Positions 25,833 to 34,856 of a DNA stretch of 64,000 nucleotides are shown in pieces (the first letter of the stretch is position 1; each line of letters opens with the position of its first letter). The translations under genes and the position numbers were made by a program. Source of the stretch: Kineococcus rhizosphaerae (GTDB lineage: Bacteria > Actinomycetota > Actinomycetes > Actinomycetales > Kineococcaceae); assembly GCF_003002055.1 (NCBI RefSeq), contig NZ_PVZF01000009.1:186001-250000 (forward strand), read 5' to 3'. Under the pieces are notes generated by a model. It saw nothing but the letters and a program-made list of their open reading frames with translations, did not search any database and was not told where the DNA came from.

Positions 25833-26006
25833 ACGCACGAGAAGACGACGTCCGCCGACAGCGCCGGCGAACCGGTGATGGAGATGCTCTCCGAGCACAT
25901 CCCGCTGTCGCTGATCATGGACATGGCCTCGCCGGACGGTCCGCACTCCGCGGAGCTGCTGGCCGCGGAGGGGCTGCCCGACGAGGAGTGGTGGAACCAG
26001 GGCTGA
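25830..26006 (+). CDS. Small conserved-looking acidic protein
   Basis: 58 residues. The sequence is amphipathic and acidic: EPVMEMLSEHIPLSLIMDMA, then GPHSAELLAAEGLPDEEWW. Codon use is clearly coding. ATG 25830 has GGAGG 4 nt upstream. The paired Trp near the C-terminus and the SLIMDMASPDGPHS core suggest a real conserved family, but I cannot name it. It ends at a hairpin terminator before tRNA-Lys. Confidence 0.6.
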   Translation: MTHEKTTSADSAGEPVMEMLSEHIPLSLIMDMASPDGPHSAELLAAEGLPDEEWWNQG

Positions 26007-26037
26007 GCGGCCCGGCCGCCCGCACGGCGGGTCCGGA

Positions 26038-26071
26038 CCCGCGGGGAGCTACCCCTCTCGTTCCCCGCGGG
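26038..26071 (+). terminator. Terminator after small acidic protein gene
   Basis: A perfect 10-bp stem (26038-26047 with 26062-26071) with a 14-nt loop. Confidence 0.55.
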
Positions 26072-26120
26072 GCCGGATTTCGCCGCTGCGCAGCCCCTCT
26101 GCTACGGTTCCACCCGTTCC

Positions 26121-26193
<73 letters not shown>

Positions 26194-26198
26194 CTCCT

Positions 26199-26232
26199 CA
26201 GGCCCCGCGACGGTTCTCCGTCGCGGGGCCTG
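26199..26232. terminator. Terminator after tRNA-Lys copy 1
   Basis: A perfect 15-bp stem (26199-26213 with 26218-26232) with a TTCT loop, shared with the convergent TetR gene. Confidence 0.8.
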
Positions 26233-26276
26233 CTGCGTTCACGGACCCTCCGCCGCACCCTCCGGTCCGGGACTGC

Positions 26277-26915
26277 TCACGGGCCCGCCAGCACGGCCTG
26301 GACGGCCGGGGCGGCCAGCCGGACGAGGTCCTCGCGGCCGGCGGCCGCCAGCGTCGGCACCTGCACGACGTGCCGGCCGAGCACCAGCCCCACGAGCATC
26401 GACGCGGCCACCCCCGCGCGCAGGGCGGCAGCGCCCTCGGCCCCGGCACCACCACGTCCCCGTCGACGGACGCCGTCCTGCAGCCGCGCTTCGATGAAGC
26501 CGCGCAACTGCTCGCGGGCCAGGTCGTTGGCCACGGCGCTGCGCAGCACCGCCATGAGCGGTTCGGACTGGGCGGGAACGCCTTCCCACACGTCCAGGAA
26601 GGCCCGCACGACGCGCTCGCCGAGGTCCTCGTCCGGGCCGCGGAAGACCTCGTCGAAGCGTTCGAGCACGCTCGCCGGGACCTGCACGACCGCCGCGAAC
26701 AGACCCTGCTTGGAGCCGAAGAACTGCATGACGAGCGAGGCGTCGACGCCGGCCTCGGCGGCGACGGCGCGGACGGTCGTGGCGCTGAAGCCGTCCCGGG
26801 CGAACAGGGCCCGGGCCGCGTCCAGGACGCGGCCGCGGGTGTCGTGGGTCCCCGGGCGCCGGCCTCGCCTCGGCTCCCCCACCCCGCCCGTCGTCGCGTC
26901 GCCGTCGGCCGTCAC
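26277..26915 (-). CDS. TetR-family transcriptional regulator
   Basis: About 212 residues. The N-terminal helix-turn-helix reads RGRVLDAARALFARDGFSATTVRAVAAEAGVDASLVMQFFGSKQGLF in continuous TetR style, followed by an alpha-helical ligand domain with a TetR_C-like tail. GTG 26915 lies 6 nt behind the -10 TACCGT, with a -35 TTGAGA at 17 bp, so the message is probably leaderless. A palindrome overlaps the -35 of this gene and that of the divergent hydrolase, suggesting autoregulation and control of the hydrolase. The ligand is unknown. Confidence 0.88.
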   Translation of the reverse strand: MTADGDATTGGVGEPRRGRRPGTHDTRGRVLDAARALFARDGFSATTVRAVAAEAGVDASLVMQFFGSKQGLFAAVVQVPASVLERFDEVFRGPDEDLGERVVRAFLDVWEGVPAQSEPLMAVLRSAVANDLAREQLRGFIEARLQDGVRRRGRGGAGAEGAAALRAGVAASMLVGLVLGRHVVQVPTLAAAGREDLVRLAAPAVQAVLAGP

Positions 26916-26921
26916 GGGGCC

Positions 26922-26950
26922 ACGGTAGAGGCTCACCCGAAGGATCTCAA
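26922..26950 (-). promoter_or_regulatory. Promoter of the TetR gene
   Basis: -35 TTGAGA (26950-26945), 17-bp spacer, -10 TACCGT (26927-26922), then 6 nt to the GTG start. Near-consensus sigma-70 spacing. Confidence 0.6.
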
Positions 26951-26960
26951 CGCTCGTTGA
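26947..26960. promoter_or_regulatory. Putative TetR operator palindrome
   Basis: TCAACG and CGTTGA with a 2-bp centre. It overlaps the -35 elements of both divergent promoters, the classic position for a TetR repressor site. Confidence 0.5.
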
Positions 26961-26986
26961 CATCACAGGGAACGGACACCTAGCGT
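26957..26986 (+). promoter_or_regulatory. Promoter of the CocE/NonD hydrolase gene
   Basis: A consensus -35 TTGACA (26957-26962), an 18-bp spacer and -10 TAGCGT (26981-26986), giving a leader of about 65 nt that ends in an AGAGGAG ribosome site. Confidence 0.6.
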
Positions 26987-27057
26987 CACGGGGACGAGCC
27001 GACCGGCACCGCGGACCCTCCGATCCGCCGGTTCGCGACCCGAGCAGAGGAGCTCCC

Positions 27058-28812
27058 GTGAGCCAGGACCCGAAGACCTACACCGCCTCCTCCCCGCTGC
27101 CGCCCGGGCGCACCGGGGTGCTGACACCCTTCGAGCCCGGCACCCGCACGCTGCCCGCCGGGTTCCAGGTCGCCCCCCAGTTCAAGGCCCTGCCCGTCGA
27201 CGTCGTGCTCGACAGGGACGTGCCCGTCACCTTGCGCGACGGGGTGACCATCCGCGTCGACGTGTTCCGCCCCGCCGGGACCGAGACGGGTGAGCAAGTG
27301 CCGGTGATCGTGGCGTGGAGCCCCTACGGCAAGGGGCAGGGCACCTCGCCCAGCGTCATGGGCGTCTTCGGCCTGGTCGGTCTGCCCAACAGCGTCGTGT
27401 CCGGGCTGGAGAAGTTCGAGGCGCCCGACCCGGCGTACTGGTGCGCCCACGGCTACGCCGTCGCCAACCCCGACGTCCGCGGCGTCGTGGACTCCGAGGG
27501 CGACAGCGTCCTGTGGGACCGCCAGGAGGGCCGCGACTGCCACGACCTGGTGGAGTTCCTGGCCGCCCAGGACTGGTGCGACGGCAAGGTCGCGATGTCC
27601 GGGACCTCCTACCTCGCCGTGGCGCAGTGGTTCACCGCGGCCGAGCAGCCCCCGCACCTGGTGGCCATCAACCCCTGGGAGGGCGTCAGCGACGTCTACC
27701 GCGACCTCGTCAAGCGCGGCGGGATGCCCGACACCGGTTTTGCGCGGCAACTGCAGGAGGGCAGCTTCTTCGGGCGCAACCGCAAGGAGGACGTCCTGGC
27801 CGAGGTCGAGACCCACCCGCTGTTCGACGAGCTGTGGGCCGACAAGGTCCCCGACTTCGAGAAGATCACCGTGCCCGCCTACGTGGTGGCCAGCTACTCC
27901 AACACCCTGCACACCGCCGGCACCTTCCGCGCCTGGCGCCGGATGGCCTCGCAGCGCAAGTGGCTGCGGATCCACGACACCCAGGAGTGGCCGGACTACT
28001 ACGACCCGGCCCACGTGGAGGACCTGCGCCGCTTCTTCGACCACGTGGTCAAGGGCGTGGACAACGGCTGGGACCAGACCCCGCCGGTGCGCTACTCGGT
28101 CCTCGACCTCGCCGGTGGGGACCTGGTCGACGTCGCGGCCGAGTCCTTCCCGCCGCCCGGGGCGGTCTCGACGAGGTTCTACCTCGACGGCGCCACCCGC
28201 ACCCTGACCCCGACGGCGCCCGCGGCGGCGGTGGAGGCCGCCTACGCGGTGGGCGTCAACCCCGACCGCGTCTCCTTCACCACCCGCTTCGAGGCCGAGA
28301 CCGTGCTGACCGGCTACCCCAAGGCCCACCTGTGGGTCGAAGCCCGGGGCGCAGCCGACATGGACCTGTTCGTGCTGGTGCAGAAGCTGGACGCCCACGG
28401 CACCCCGCTGGCGGCGTTCACCACCCCGAACACCTCCGCGCGGATCCACGACCTGACCGACCACGGCGCGACGATCCTGAAGTACAAGGGCTCGGACGGG
28501 CGCCTGCGCGTCTCGGCGCGCCACCTGGACCCCGAACTGTCCACCGGTGACGTCCCGGCCCACACCTTCGACAGGGTCGAGCCGTTGGAGGCGGGTCAGG
28601 TCGTCGACGTGGAGATCGACCTGCTGCCCCTCGGGCTGGTGTTCCGGCCCGGGGAGCAGCTGCGGTTCGTCGTCAGCTCCGCGAACCTCCTGGGCACCCT
28701 GATGCCCGGGATCGCCGAGTACGTCGGGGCGAACGCCGGGGTGCACGTCATCCACACCGGCGGAGAGCGCGCGTCCTACCTGCAGCTGCCCGTGCAGGCG
28801 GCGACCGCCTGA
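27058..28812 (+). CDS. CocE/NonD-family hydrolase (X-Pro dipeptidyl-peptidase-like)
   Basis: 584 residues, no signal peptide. The alpha/beta-hydrolase part (about 45-350) has VPVTLRDGVTIRVDVFRP, the oxyanion-region IVAWSPYGKGQG, DVRGVVDSEGD and the nucleophile elbow KVAMSGTSYLAVA (Ser near 182). A C-terminal jelly-roll domain (about 375-580) ends the protein, as in PepX_C. Family members cleave acyl esters or peptides, for example cocaine esterase and glutaryl-acylase. The substrate is unknown. GTG 27058 has AGAGGAG upstream. Regulation by the divergent TetR is likely. It is convergent with the next gene, 10 bp away. Confidence 0.88.
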   Translation: MSQDPKTYTASSPLPPGRTGVLTPFEPGTRTLPAGFQVAPQFKALPVDVVLDRDVPVTLRDGVTIRVDVFRPAGTETGEQVPVIVAWSPYGKGQGTSPSVMGVFGLVGLPNSVVSGLEKFEAPDPAYWCAHGYAVANPDVRGVVDSEGDSVLWDRQEGRDCHDLVEFLAAQDWCDGKVAMSGTSYLAVAQWFTAAEQPPHLVAINPWEGVSDVYRDLVKRGGMPDTGFARQLQEGSFFGRNRKEDVLAEVETHPLFDELWADKVPDFEKITVPAYVVASYSNTLHTAGTFRAWRRMASQRKWLRIHDTQEWPDYYDPAHVEDLRRFFDHVVKGVDNGWDQTPPVRYSVLDLAGGDLVDVAAESFPPPGAVSTRFYLDGATRTLTPTAPAAAVEAAYAVGVNPDRVSFTTRFEAETVLTGYPKAHLWVEARGAADMDLFVLVQKLDAHGTPLAAFTTPNTSARIHDLTDHGATILKYKGSDGRLRVSARHLDPELSTGDVPAHTFDRVEPLEAGQVVDVEIDLLPLGLVFRPGEQLRFVVSSANLLGTLMPGIAEYVGANAGVHVIHTGGERASYLQLPVQAATA

Positions 28813-28822
28813 CCGCAGCCGT

Positions 28823-29872
28823 TCACAGTAGGCCTTCGAGCTCCAGCGCCCAGTCGTCCCCGGCGGGACCGTTCAGGGCGCTGGAGGCCCGCGGCTCGAA
28901 CCAGACCGTCTTGCCCGGTCCGGACCCCGCCGGCAGGTCACGCACCCCCCAGCGGGCGCACACCGAGGCCACCAGCCGCAGGCCCCGCCCCGTCGTGGAC
29001 GTCGCCGCGAAGGACCGGGGCTGCAGCGGGACCGGGGAGGAGTCGGTGACCTCCACCCGCACGCCGCCGTCCGCGGTGGCGTGCACGGACACCGTGAACG
29101 CGGTGCGGGCGTGCAGCACGGCGTTGGTGACCAGCTCCGAGACGGCGAGCTCGGCGGCCTCCTCGAACGCCTCCGCGTCGAGGTCGCGCAGGACGCCCCG
29201 CACGTACCGGCGCGCCGCGGTGACGCTGCTGGCCAGCGACTCCAGCACCAGGGGCGGGGCCGCCGACCGCGGTTCCCCGCCCGGACCCGGGCCGGACGTC
29301 TCGAGGGGGGCGGCGACCTCCGGGGGCGCGGCGGCTTCCGGGTGCGGGGGTCCGGGGTCCGCCGCGGGGACGACCCGCCACGGGCGCGGGGCCTCCCCGG
29401 CGAGCTGGCGCTGGGACTCCGCCACGAACCACCGCCGGTAGGCCACGACCTCCTCCGAGGCCGGCAGGATGAGCAGGTGCTGCCGGCTGCGGCAGAAGTC
29501 GTCCGCCTCGTCCAGGACCGTCCCCAGGCGCAGCAGGAAGGGACCGACGGTGGGCGGCACGGTGTACGTGACGTCGCAGAAGTCCTGCCCGGCCGCCAGC
29601 GCGGCCTGCACCGCGGCGTCGGGGGCGCTGCGGAACGCGGCGTAGGGGCCGTTGAGCTCGGCCGCGATCTCCAGCACCCGCGGCGGCAGGGACTCCCCCA
29701 GCCCGTGGCCCACCCCGATCTGCAGCAGGGACAGCTCCCGCGTCAGGTCCTGCAGGTGCTGGCTGAACAGCAGGCGCGACTGCACGGGGGTGCCCAGGAG
29801 CTGCACCTGCCGGAGTCCCCCCTCGTCACCCACCGGTCGAGTGTCACACACAGTCACAGTCCGATGATGCAC
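28823..29872 (-). CDS. Anti-sigma-factor-like ATPase with N-terminal sensor-like domain
   Basis: 349 residues. Residues about 215-335 are an HATPase_c_2 domain of the RsbW/SpoIIAB type: ELAVSELVTNAVLHA (N box), VRVEVTDSSPVPL (G1), TTGRGLRLVASVCARWGV (G2) and GKTVWFE. The N-terminal 170 residues form an alpha-helical domain (LLGTPVQSRLLFSQHLQDL) seen fused to such ATPases in actinobacteria; I do not know its ligand. A Pro/Ala linker joins them. GTG 29872 overlaps a TACTGT -10-like hexamer, so the true start may be a later GTG (for example the one encoding VGDEGG). No sigma or anti-anti-sigma gene is adjacent. Confidence 0.78.
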   Translation of the reverse strand: MHHRTVTVCDTRPVGDEGGLRQVQLLGTPVQSRLLFSQHLQDLTRELSLLQIGVGHGLGESLPPRVLEIAAELNGPYAAFRSAPDAAVQAALAAGQDFCDVTYTVPPTVGPFLLRLGTVLDEADDFCRSRQHLLILPASEEVVAYRRWFVAESQRQLAGEAPRPWRVVPAADPGPPHPEAAAPPEVAAPLETSGPGPGGEPRSAAPPLVLESLASSVTAARRYVRGVLRDLDAEAFEEAAELAVSELVTNAVLHARTAFTVSVHATADGGVRVEVTDSSPVPLQPRSFAATSTTGRGLRLVASVCARWGVRDLPAGSGPGKTVWFEPRASSALNGPAGDDWALELEGLL

Positions 29873-29905
29873 AGTAGCGAGGGCCGGGAGGAAGGCCCCG
29901 CGACG

Positions 29906-30304
29906 TCACACCGAGCGCAGCTCGTCGCGCAGCACGGGGAACAGGTCCCCCCAGCACCGCACGATCCTGCCGCCGGCGAAGCGGTAGACCACCAGCTCCT
30001 GCACGGTGACCGTGCGCCCGGTCGGGGCGATCCCGCTGAAGGTCCCGGTGTGCGTCCCGCGGCCGAGCAGCCGCACGCAGACCGTGTCCCCCTGCACGAC
30101 CACCTGCTGCGGTTCCCAGCGGTAGTCGGGGAAGGCCCTGATCACGGCGGCGACGCCCTCGACGTACGCGGCCAGCCCGTCGACCGGCCCGGACCCGCTG
30201 ACGTCCTCGGCCACGAACCCGCCGAGGTCGTCGAGCCGGTGCTCGTTGCAGCAGGCCAGGTAGCGCTCGTAGAGGGCCAGCACGTCCGGGGAGTCAGAGG
30301 TCAC
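29906..30304 (-). CDS. SnoaL-like/ester cyclase family protein
   Basis: 132 residues of the NTF2-like fold: ALYERYLACCNEHRLDDLGG, a central FPDYRWEPQQVVVQGD and C-terminal VQELVVYRFAGGRIVRCW. The motif GTFSGIAPTGR is typical of SnoaL-type proteins. These are small enzymes or binding proteins with varied substrates. GTG 30304 overlaps the stop of the upstream regulator by GTGA, so both are probably cotranscribed and translationally coupled. Confidence 0.85.
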   Translation of the reverse strand: MTSDSPDVLALYERYLACCNEHRLDDLGGFVAEDVSGSGPVDGLAAYVEGVAAVIRAFPDYRWEPQQVVVQGDTVCVRLLGRGTHTGTFSGIAPTGRTVTVQELVVYRFAGGRIVRCWGDLFPVLRDELRSV

Positions 30305-31206
30305 GCACCGATGCCACCAGCACCGTCGCGGCCGCGCACCCGCAGGCTCCCCCGACCGTCGTGGGCACCGGGCGGCTCCAGCGCCCACCCGGCCAGCACC
30401 GGCAGCACGCGCGCCGTCGGCGAGTCCGGTTCGACGGTGTAGACGACCAGCCGCTGGTCGGGGTCGTGCGGCCCGACGACGGACTCGATGCCGAACTCCA
30501 GCGGCCCCGCGACCGGGTGGTCGACCTGCTTGCGCACCGACGTGCGGAAGGTGACCCGCTGGTCGTCCCACCACCGCGCGACGTCGGGGTCGGCGCGGCG
30601 CAGCTCGGCGATCAGCCCGGCCAGCCGCCGGTCCTCGGGGCAGCGCCCCGACTCGAAGCGCAGCGCCCCGACGGCCGAGGCGGCGAAGTCGGCCCAGTTC
30701 ACGATCCGCCGCCGCGCCGCGGGGTCCAGGAACAGCCAGCAGACGAACGACGAGCCGGGCTCCATCGCGTCGCCGAGGACGGCGGTCAGCAACCCGTTGC
30801 GCGCCAGCACTTCCGAGCGCCGGCCGAGCAGCAGCACGGGGACGTGGTCCAGGGCCGTGGCCAGGCGCAGCATCCCGGGGTCGGGGCGTTGCGGCGCCTG
30901 CGGCCCGCTGCGGCGGCGCCGCGAGGAGGGGGCGGCGAGGTCGCGCAGGTGCGCGCTCTCCACCTCGTCCAGCTGCAGCGCCCGCGACAGCGCCGCGACC
31001 ACGTCGTCGCTGACGGTGGGCTGCCGGCCCTGCTCCAGCCGGCTGTAGTGGTCCGGGCTCAGCCCGGCCAGGACGGCCAGCTCCTCCTTGCGCAGCCCGG
31101 GGACCCGGCGGGGTCCCGGGAAGGCGGTGATGCCCGCCTGCGCCGGGGTCAGCCGGTCGCGCCGGGAACGCAGGAAGGCACCCAGGGCGGCGCGGTCGGC
31201 AGGCAC
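30301..31206 (-). CDS. XRE/MmyB-type helix-turn-helix regulator
   Basis: 301 residues. The N-terminal HTH contains RRVPGLRKEELAVLAGLSPDHYSRLEQGR, and the C-terminal part (about 110-270) matches the MmyB-like ligand-binding PAS-type domain (NGLLTAVLGD, WADFAASAVGALRFESGRCP). Such regulators usually control an adjacent divergent short-chain dehydrogenase, as found here. GTG 31206 follows a TACGCT -10-like hexamer by 6 nt (leaderless pattern). A 7-bp inverted repeat at 31240-31260 may be its operator. The SnoaL-like gene overlaps its end. Confidence 0.88.
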   Translation of the reverse strand: MPADRAALGAFLRSRRDRLTPAQAGITAFPGPRRVPGLRKEELAVLAGLSPDHYSRLEQGRQPTVSDDVVAALSRALQLDEVESAHLRDLAAPSSRRRRSGPQAPQRPDPGMLRLATALDHVPVLLLGRRSEVLARNGLLTAVLGDAMEPGSSFVCWLFLDPAARRRIVNWADFAASAVGALRFESGRCPEDRRLAGLIAELRRADPDVARWWDDQRVTFRTSVRKQVDHPVAGPLEFGIESVVGPHDPDQRLVVYTVEPDSPTARVLPVLAGWALEPPGAHDGRGSLRVRGRDGAGGIGA

Positions 31207-31239
31207 GACGCCAGCGTAGGAGCGCACCCGTCGCGTGGA

Positions 31240-31260
31240 CCTGGTCGTCCCGTGACCAGG
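31240..31260. promoter_or_regulatory. Candidate operator between regulator and SDR
   Basis: CCTGGTC and GACCAGG separated by 7 nt, in the 101-bp gap between two divergent start codons. Confidence 0.4.
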
Positions 31261-31307
31261 CAGGACGCACCCTGGCCGCCCACCGCGCCCGCGGGTCGGA
31301 TGGCCGC

Positions 31308-32081
31308 ATGACCACCGCACCGAGCGGGGCCGACAGCCCCCGCACCGTCCTGATCACCGGATCCACCAGCGGCATCGGCGCCGCCACCGCCCGCACGCTG
31401 GCCCGCGACGGCTGGCACGTCGTCGTCACCGGGCGCGACGAGGCCCGGGGCGCGTCCGTCGTCGCCGCGGTCGAGGCCGACGGCGGCCGGGCCGTCTTCA
31501 CGCCCTCGGACCTCACCGGCCCGCCGGACTCCCTGCGCCGGTTCGCCGCGGCGGCCACCGCCGCGGCCGGGGGCCACCTCGACGCCGTCGTCCACAACGC
31601 CGCCCTGTGCCCGGCGGTCGACACCGTGTCCCTGTCCGACGCCGACCTCGAGGCGACGCTGGCGGTCAACGTCCGCGCCCCGCACGTCCTGACCGCCGCG
31701 CTGGCCCCGGCCATGGCCGGGCGCGGCCGGGGCGCGATCGTCGTGATCGGTTCCTGGATGGCGCACGTCGGGCACCCGTTCGTCGGGCTCTACTCGGCCA
31801 CCAAGGCCGCCGAGATCCAGCTCGCGCGCAGCTGGGCAGCCGAGTTCGGGCCCCGCGGGGTGCGGGTCAACACCGTCTCCCCCGGCGCCACCCGCACGCC
31901 GGTCAACGCCGCCGACGGCGACGTCGTCGCGCACATGACCGCCGGAACCCCGGCCGGGCGCCCGGGCACCCCCGAGGAGGTCGCCGACGCCGTGGCCTGG
32001 GTGCTCTCGCCGCGCGCCGGGTACGTGCACGGCGCCGAACTCGCCGTCGACGGCGGGATCACGGCGACCCGCGGCGTCTGA
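31308..32081 (+). CDS. Short-chain dehydrogenase/reductase
   Basis: 257 residues. Classical SDR motifs: VLITGSTSGIGAAT (cofactor binding), HNAALC (NNAG position), an active-site Ser in VVIGSWMA, YSATKAA (Tyr-x3-Lys) and VNTVSPGATRTP. VTGRDEA after beta-2 favours NADP(H). The substrate is unknown. ATG 31308 lacks a strong ribosome site. It is divergent from the MmyB-type regulator that probably controls it and precedes a DoxX-like membrane gene on the same strand. Confidence 0.92.
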   Translation: MTTAPSGADSPRTVLITGSTSGIGAATARTLARDGWHVVVTGRDEARGASVVAAVEADGGRAVFTPSDLTGPPDSLRRFAAAATAAAGGHLDAVVHNAALCPAVDTVSLSDADLEATLAVNVRAPHVLTAALAPAMAGRGRGAIVVIGSWMAHVGHPFVGLYSATKAAEIQLARSWAAEFGPRGVRVNTVSPGATRTPVNAADGDVVAHMTAGTPAGRPGTPEEVADAVAWVLSPRAGYVHGAELAVDGGITATRGV

Positions 32082-32146
32082 GCGACGGGCCGGGGGCGGG
32101 GCGTCCACGACGCGCGGGCCGGGCGGGACGCGCGCAGGCTGGGACT

Positions 32147-32569
32147 GTGCAGCCTCCCGCCCGCCCGGTCTCCCGCACCCGCACCGCCGCCCGCTGGGCC
32201 CTCGGCGGGGTGCTGGTCTTCGCCGGCACCTCGCACCTGACCTTCGCGCGCGGGCCGTTCGCCGCCCAGGTGCCGCCCTGGGCGGTGAAGGCCTCGCCCT
32301 TCTCCGCCGACGACATCGTGCTCATGTCCGGCGTCGCCGAGATCGCCCTGGGCAGCGGGCTGGTGCTGATGAGGGAGGACCAGCGGAAGGTGGGCGCCCT
32401 GGCGGCGGCGTTCTTCACGGCGATCTTCCCCGGGAACGTCGCGCAGTACACCGAGCACCGCGACTCCTTCGGTCTGGACACCGACCGCAAGCGCGCGCTC
32501 CGGCTGCTGGGTCAGCCGGTGCTCGTGGCCTGGGCGTGGTGGTCGACGCACCCCGGACCCCGCGGCTGA
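32147..32569 (+). CDS. DoxX-like membrane protein
   Basis: 140 residues with four hydrophobic segments. WALGGVLVFAGTSHLTFAR and the later LMSGVAEIALGSGLVLM and FFTAIFPGNVAQYTEHRDSFGLD match the DoxX/MauE-like superfamily. The role is unknown; family members are tied to quinone or sulfur redox chemistry. GTG 32147 lies 6 nt behind a CAGGCT hexamer (32135-32140), the local leaderless pattern. It may be expressed with or without the SDR gene 65 bp upstream. Confidence 0.75.
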   Translation: MQPPARPVSRTRTAARWALGGVLVFAGTSHLTFARGPFAAQVPPWAVKASPFSADDIVLMSGVAEIALGSGLVLMREDQRKVGALAAAFFTAIFPGNVAQYTEHRDSFGLDTDRKRALRLLGQPVLVAWAWWSTHPGPRG

Positions 32570-32747
32570 GGGCGGGGTCCACCGCTGCACGGCGTGCTCC
32601 ACGGGGTTCCAGAGCGCCGACCGCCGCTCGAGCGTGCAAGGTGGTGGACGAGGTCGCGCGAGGGTCCGGAACACCCCGCGCGCCGTCGCCGGTGCCCGCC
32701 GCAGCGGGACGGCCGGCGCCACCGTCAACGACACCGAGGAGTTCCCC

Positions 32748-33902
<1,155 letters not shown>

Positions 33903-33914
33903 CCCCCGGACCAC

Positions 33915-33955
33915 GACCGGCGGCCCGTCCCCCACGAGGGGACGGGCCGCCGGTC
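33915..33955. terminator. Strong bidirectional terminator
   Basis: A perfect 18-bp stem (33915-33932 with 33938-33955) with a CACGA loop, between convergent genes. Confidence 0.85.
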
Positions 33956-33964
33956 CGGTGGGGA

Positions 33965-34672
33965 TCACATCGGGGGCATGAGCACCGAGTCGACGAGGTA
34001 GACGGTGGCGTTGGCCGTCTGGACGTTCCCGCAGATGACCTTGGTGGACCCGTTGACGGTCATCGCGTCCGGGGTCCCGGCGACCTTGAGCGAACCCCCC
34101 TCGACGGTGGGCACGGTCCCGGCGTCGATGAGCTGCTGCGGCGTCATGCGGCCCTGGACCACGTGGTAGGTCAGGACGGTGGTGAGCGTCTTGGCGCCCT
34201 CGGGGGTCTTCAGCGAGTTCACCGTGTCCGCGGGCAGGGCCTGGAAGGCGGTGTCGACGGGGGCGAAGACCGTGAACTGCCCGCCGTTGAGGGTGTCGAC
34301 GAGGTTCACCTGCGGGTTCAGCTTGCCCGAGACCGCAGCGGTCAGCTGCGTCAGCAGCGGGTTGTTCGACGCGGCGGTGGTCACGTTGTCCTGGGCCATG
34401 CCCTGGACGGACCCGGCGCCGGAGGGGACCTTGGCGGCGTAGTCGGCGCACCCCGAGCCCACGGGGGTGGTGTCGGCCATCGCCGAGCTGGAGGTCATCG
34501 TGTCGCTGGGGCTGGACGAGGTCGTCGAGCTCGAGCTGGACGAGCTCGACATCGAGCTGCTCGGGGCGCTGCCGGCGCTGTCGTCGGAGCCGCCGCAGGC
34601 CGAGACTCCGAGGCCGAGCGCTCCGGCCAGGGCCAGGGCGGAGAAGGTGCGCTTGCGGGTCGCGGTCATCAT
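33965..34672 (-). CDS. Fasciclin-domain lipoprotein
   Basis: 235 residues. A lipoprotein signal peptide ends in LGVSAC, followed by a Ser/Thr/Met-rich linker (about 35-70) and a fasciclin (FAS1) domain: [50 protein letters not shown]. It is similar to the mycobacterial MPT83/MPT70 type. It would be anchored to the outer face of the membrane and may mediate adhesion or structural roles. Two adjacent ATG codons lie at 34672 and 34669, with GAGGAG about 10 nt upstream. It lies 184 bp downstream of the sulfite-oxidase-family gene on the same strand. Confidence 0.9.
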   Translation of the reverse strand: MMTATRKRTFSALALAGALGLGVSACGGSDDSAGSAPSSSMSSSSSSSSTTSSSPSDTMTSSSAMADTTPVGSGCADYAAKVPSGAGSVQGMAQDNVTTAASNNPLLTQLTAAVSGKLNPQVNLVDTLNGGQFTVFAPVDTAFQALPADTVNSLKTPEGAKTLTTVLTYHVVQGRMTPQQLIDAGTVPTVEGGSLKVAGTPDAMTVNGSTKVICGNVQTANATVYLVDSVLMPPM

Positions 34673-34856
34673 CTCGTGCTCACTCCTCAGTGCTGGTGGT
34701 GCACCCCCGGACGACGTTCGCCCGGGAGACGGGTCTGGTTCGGCGTCGTCCCGTTCCGGGGTTCGGTCTCCGGAGCGGTTGCGGTGCCGTCGATCTGCAT
34801 TCGCAGCCGCGCCCGCTGCGGTTTGGTGGGACCTGCGGAACTTCTCCGGCAGCCGG

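Noticed and set aside
34480-34570. Plus-strand frame rich in Glu/Leu/Asp over the fasciclin gene
   Set aside because: It is the complement of the Ser/Thr-rich linker of the lipoprotein; the lipobox and FAS1 motifs fix the minus strand.
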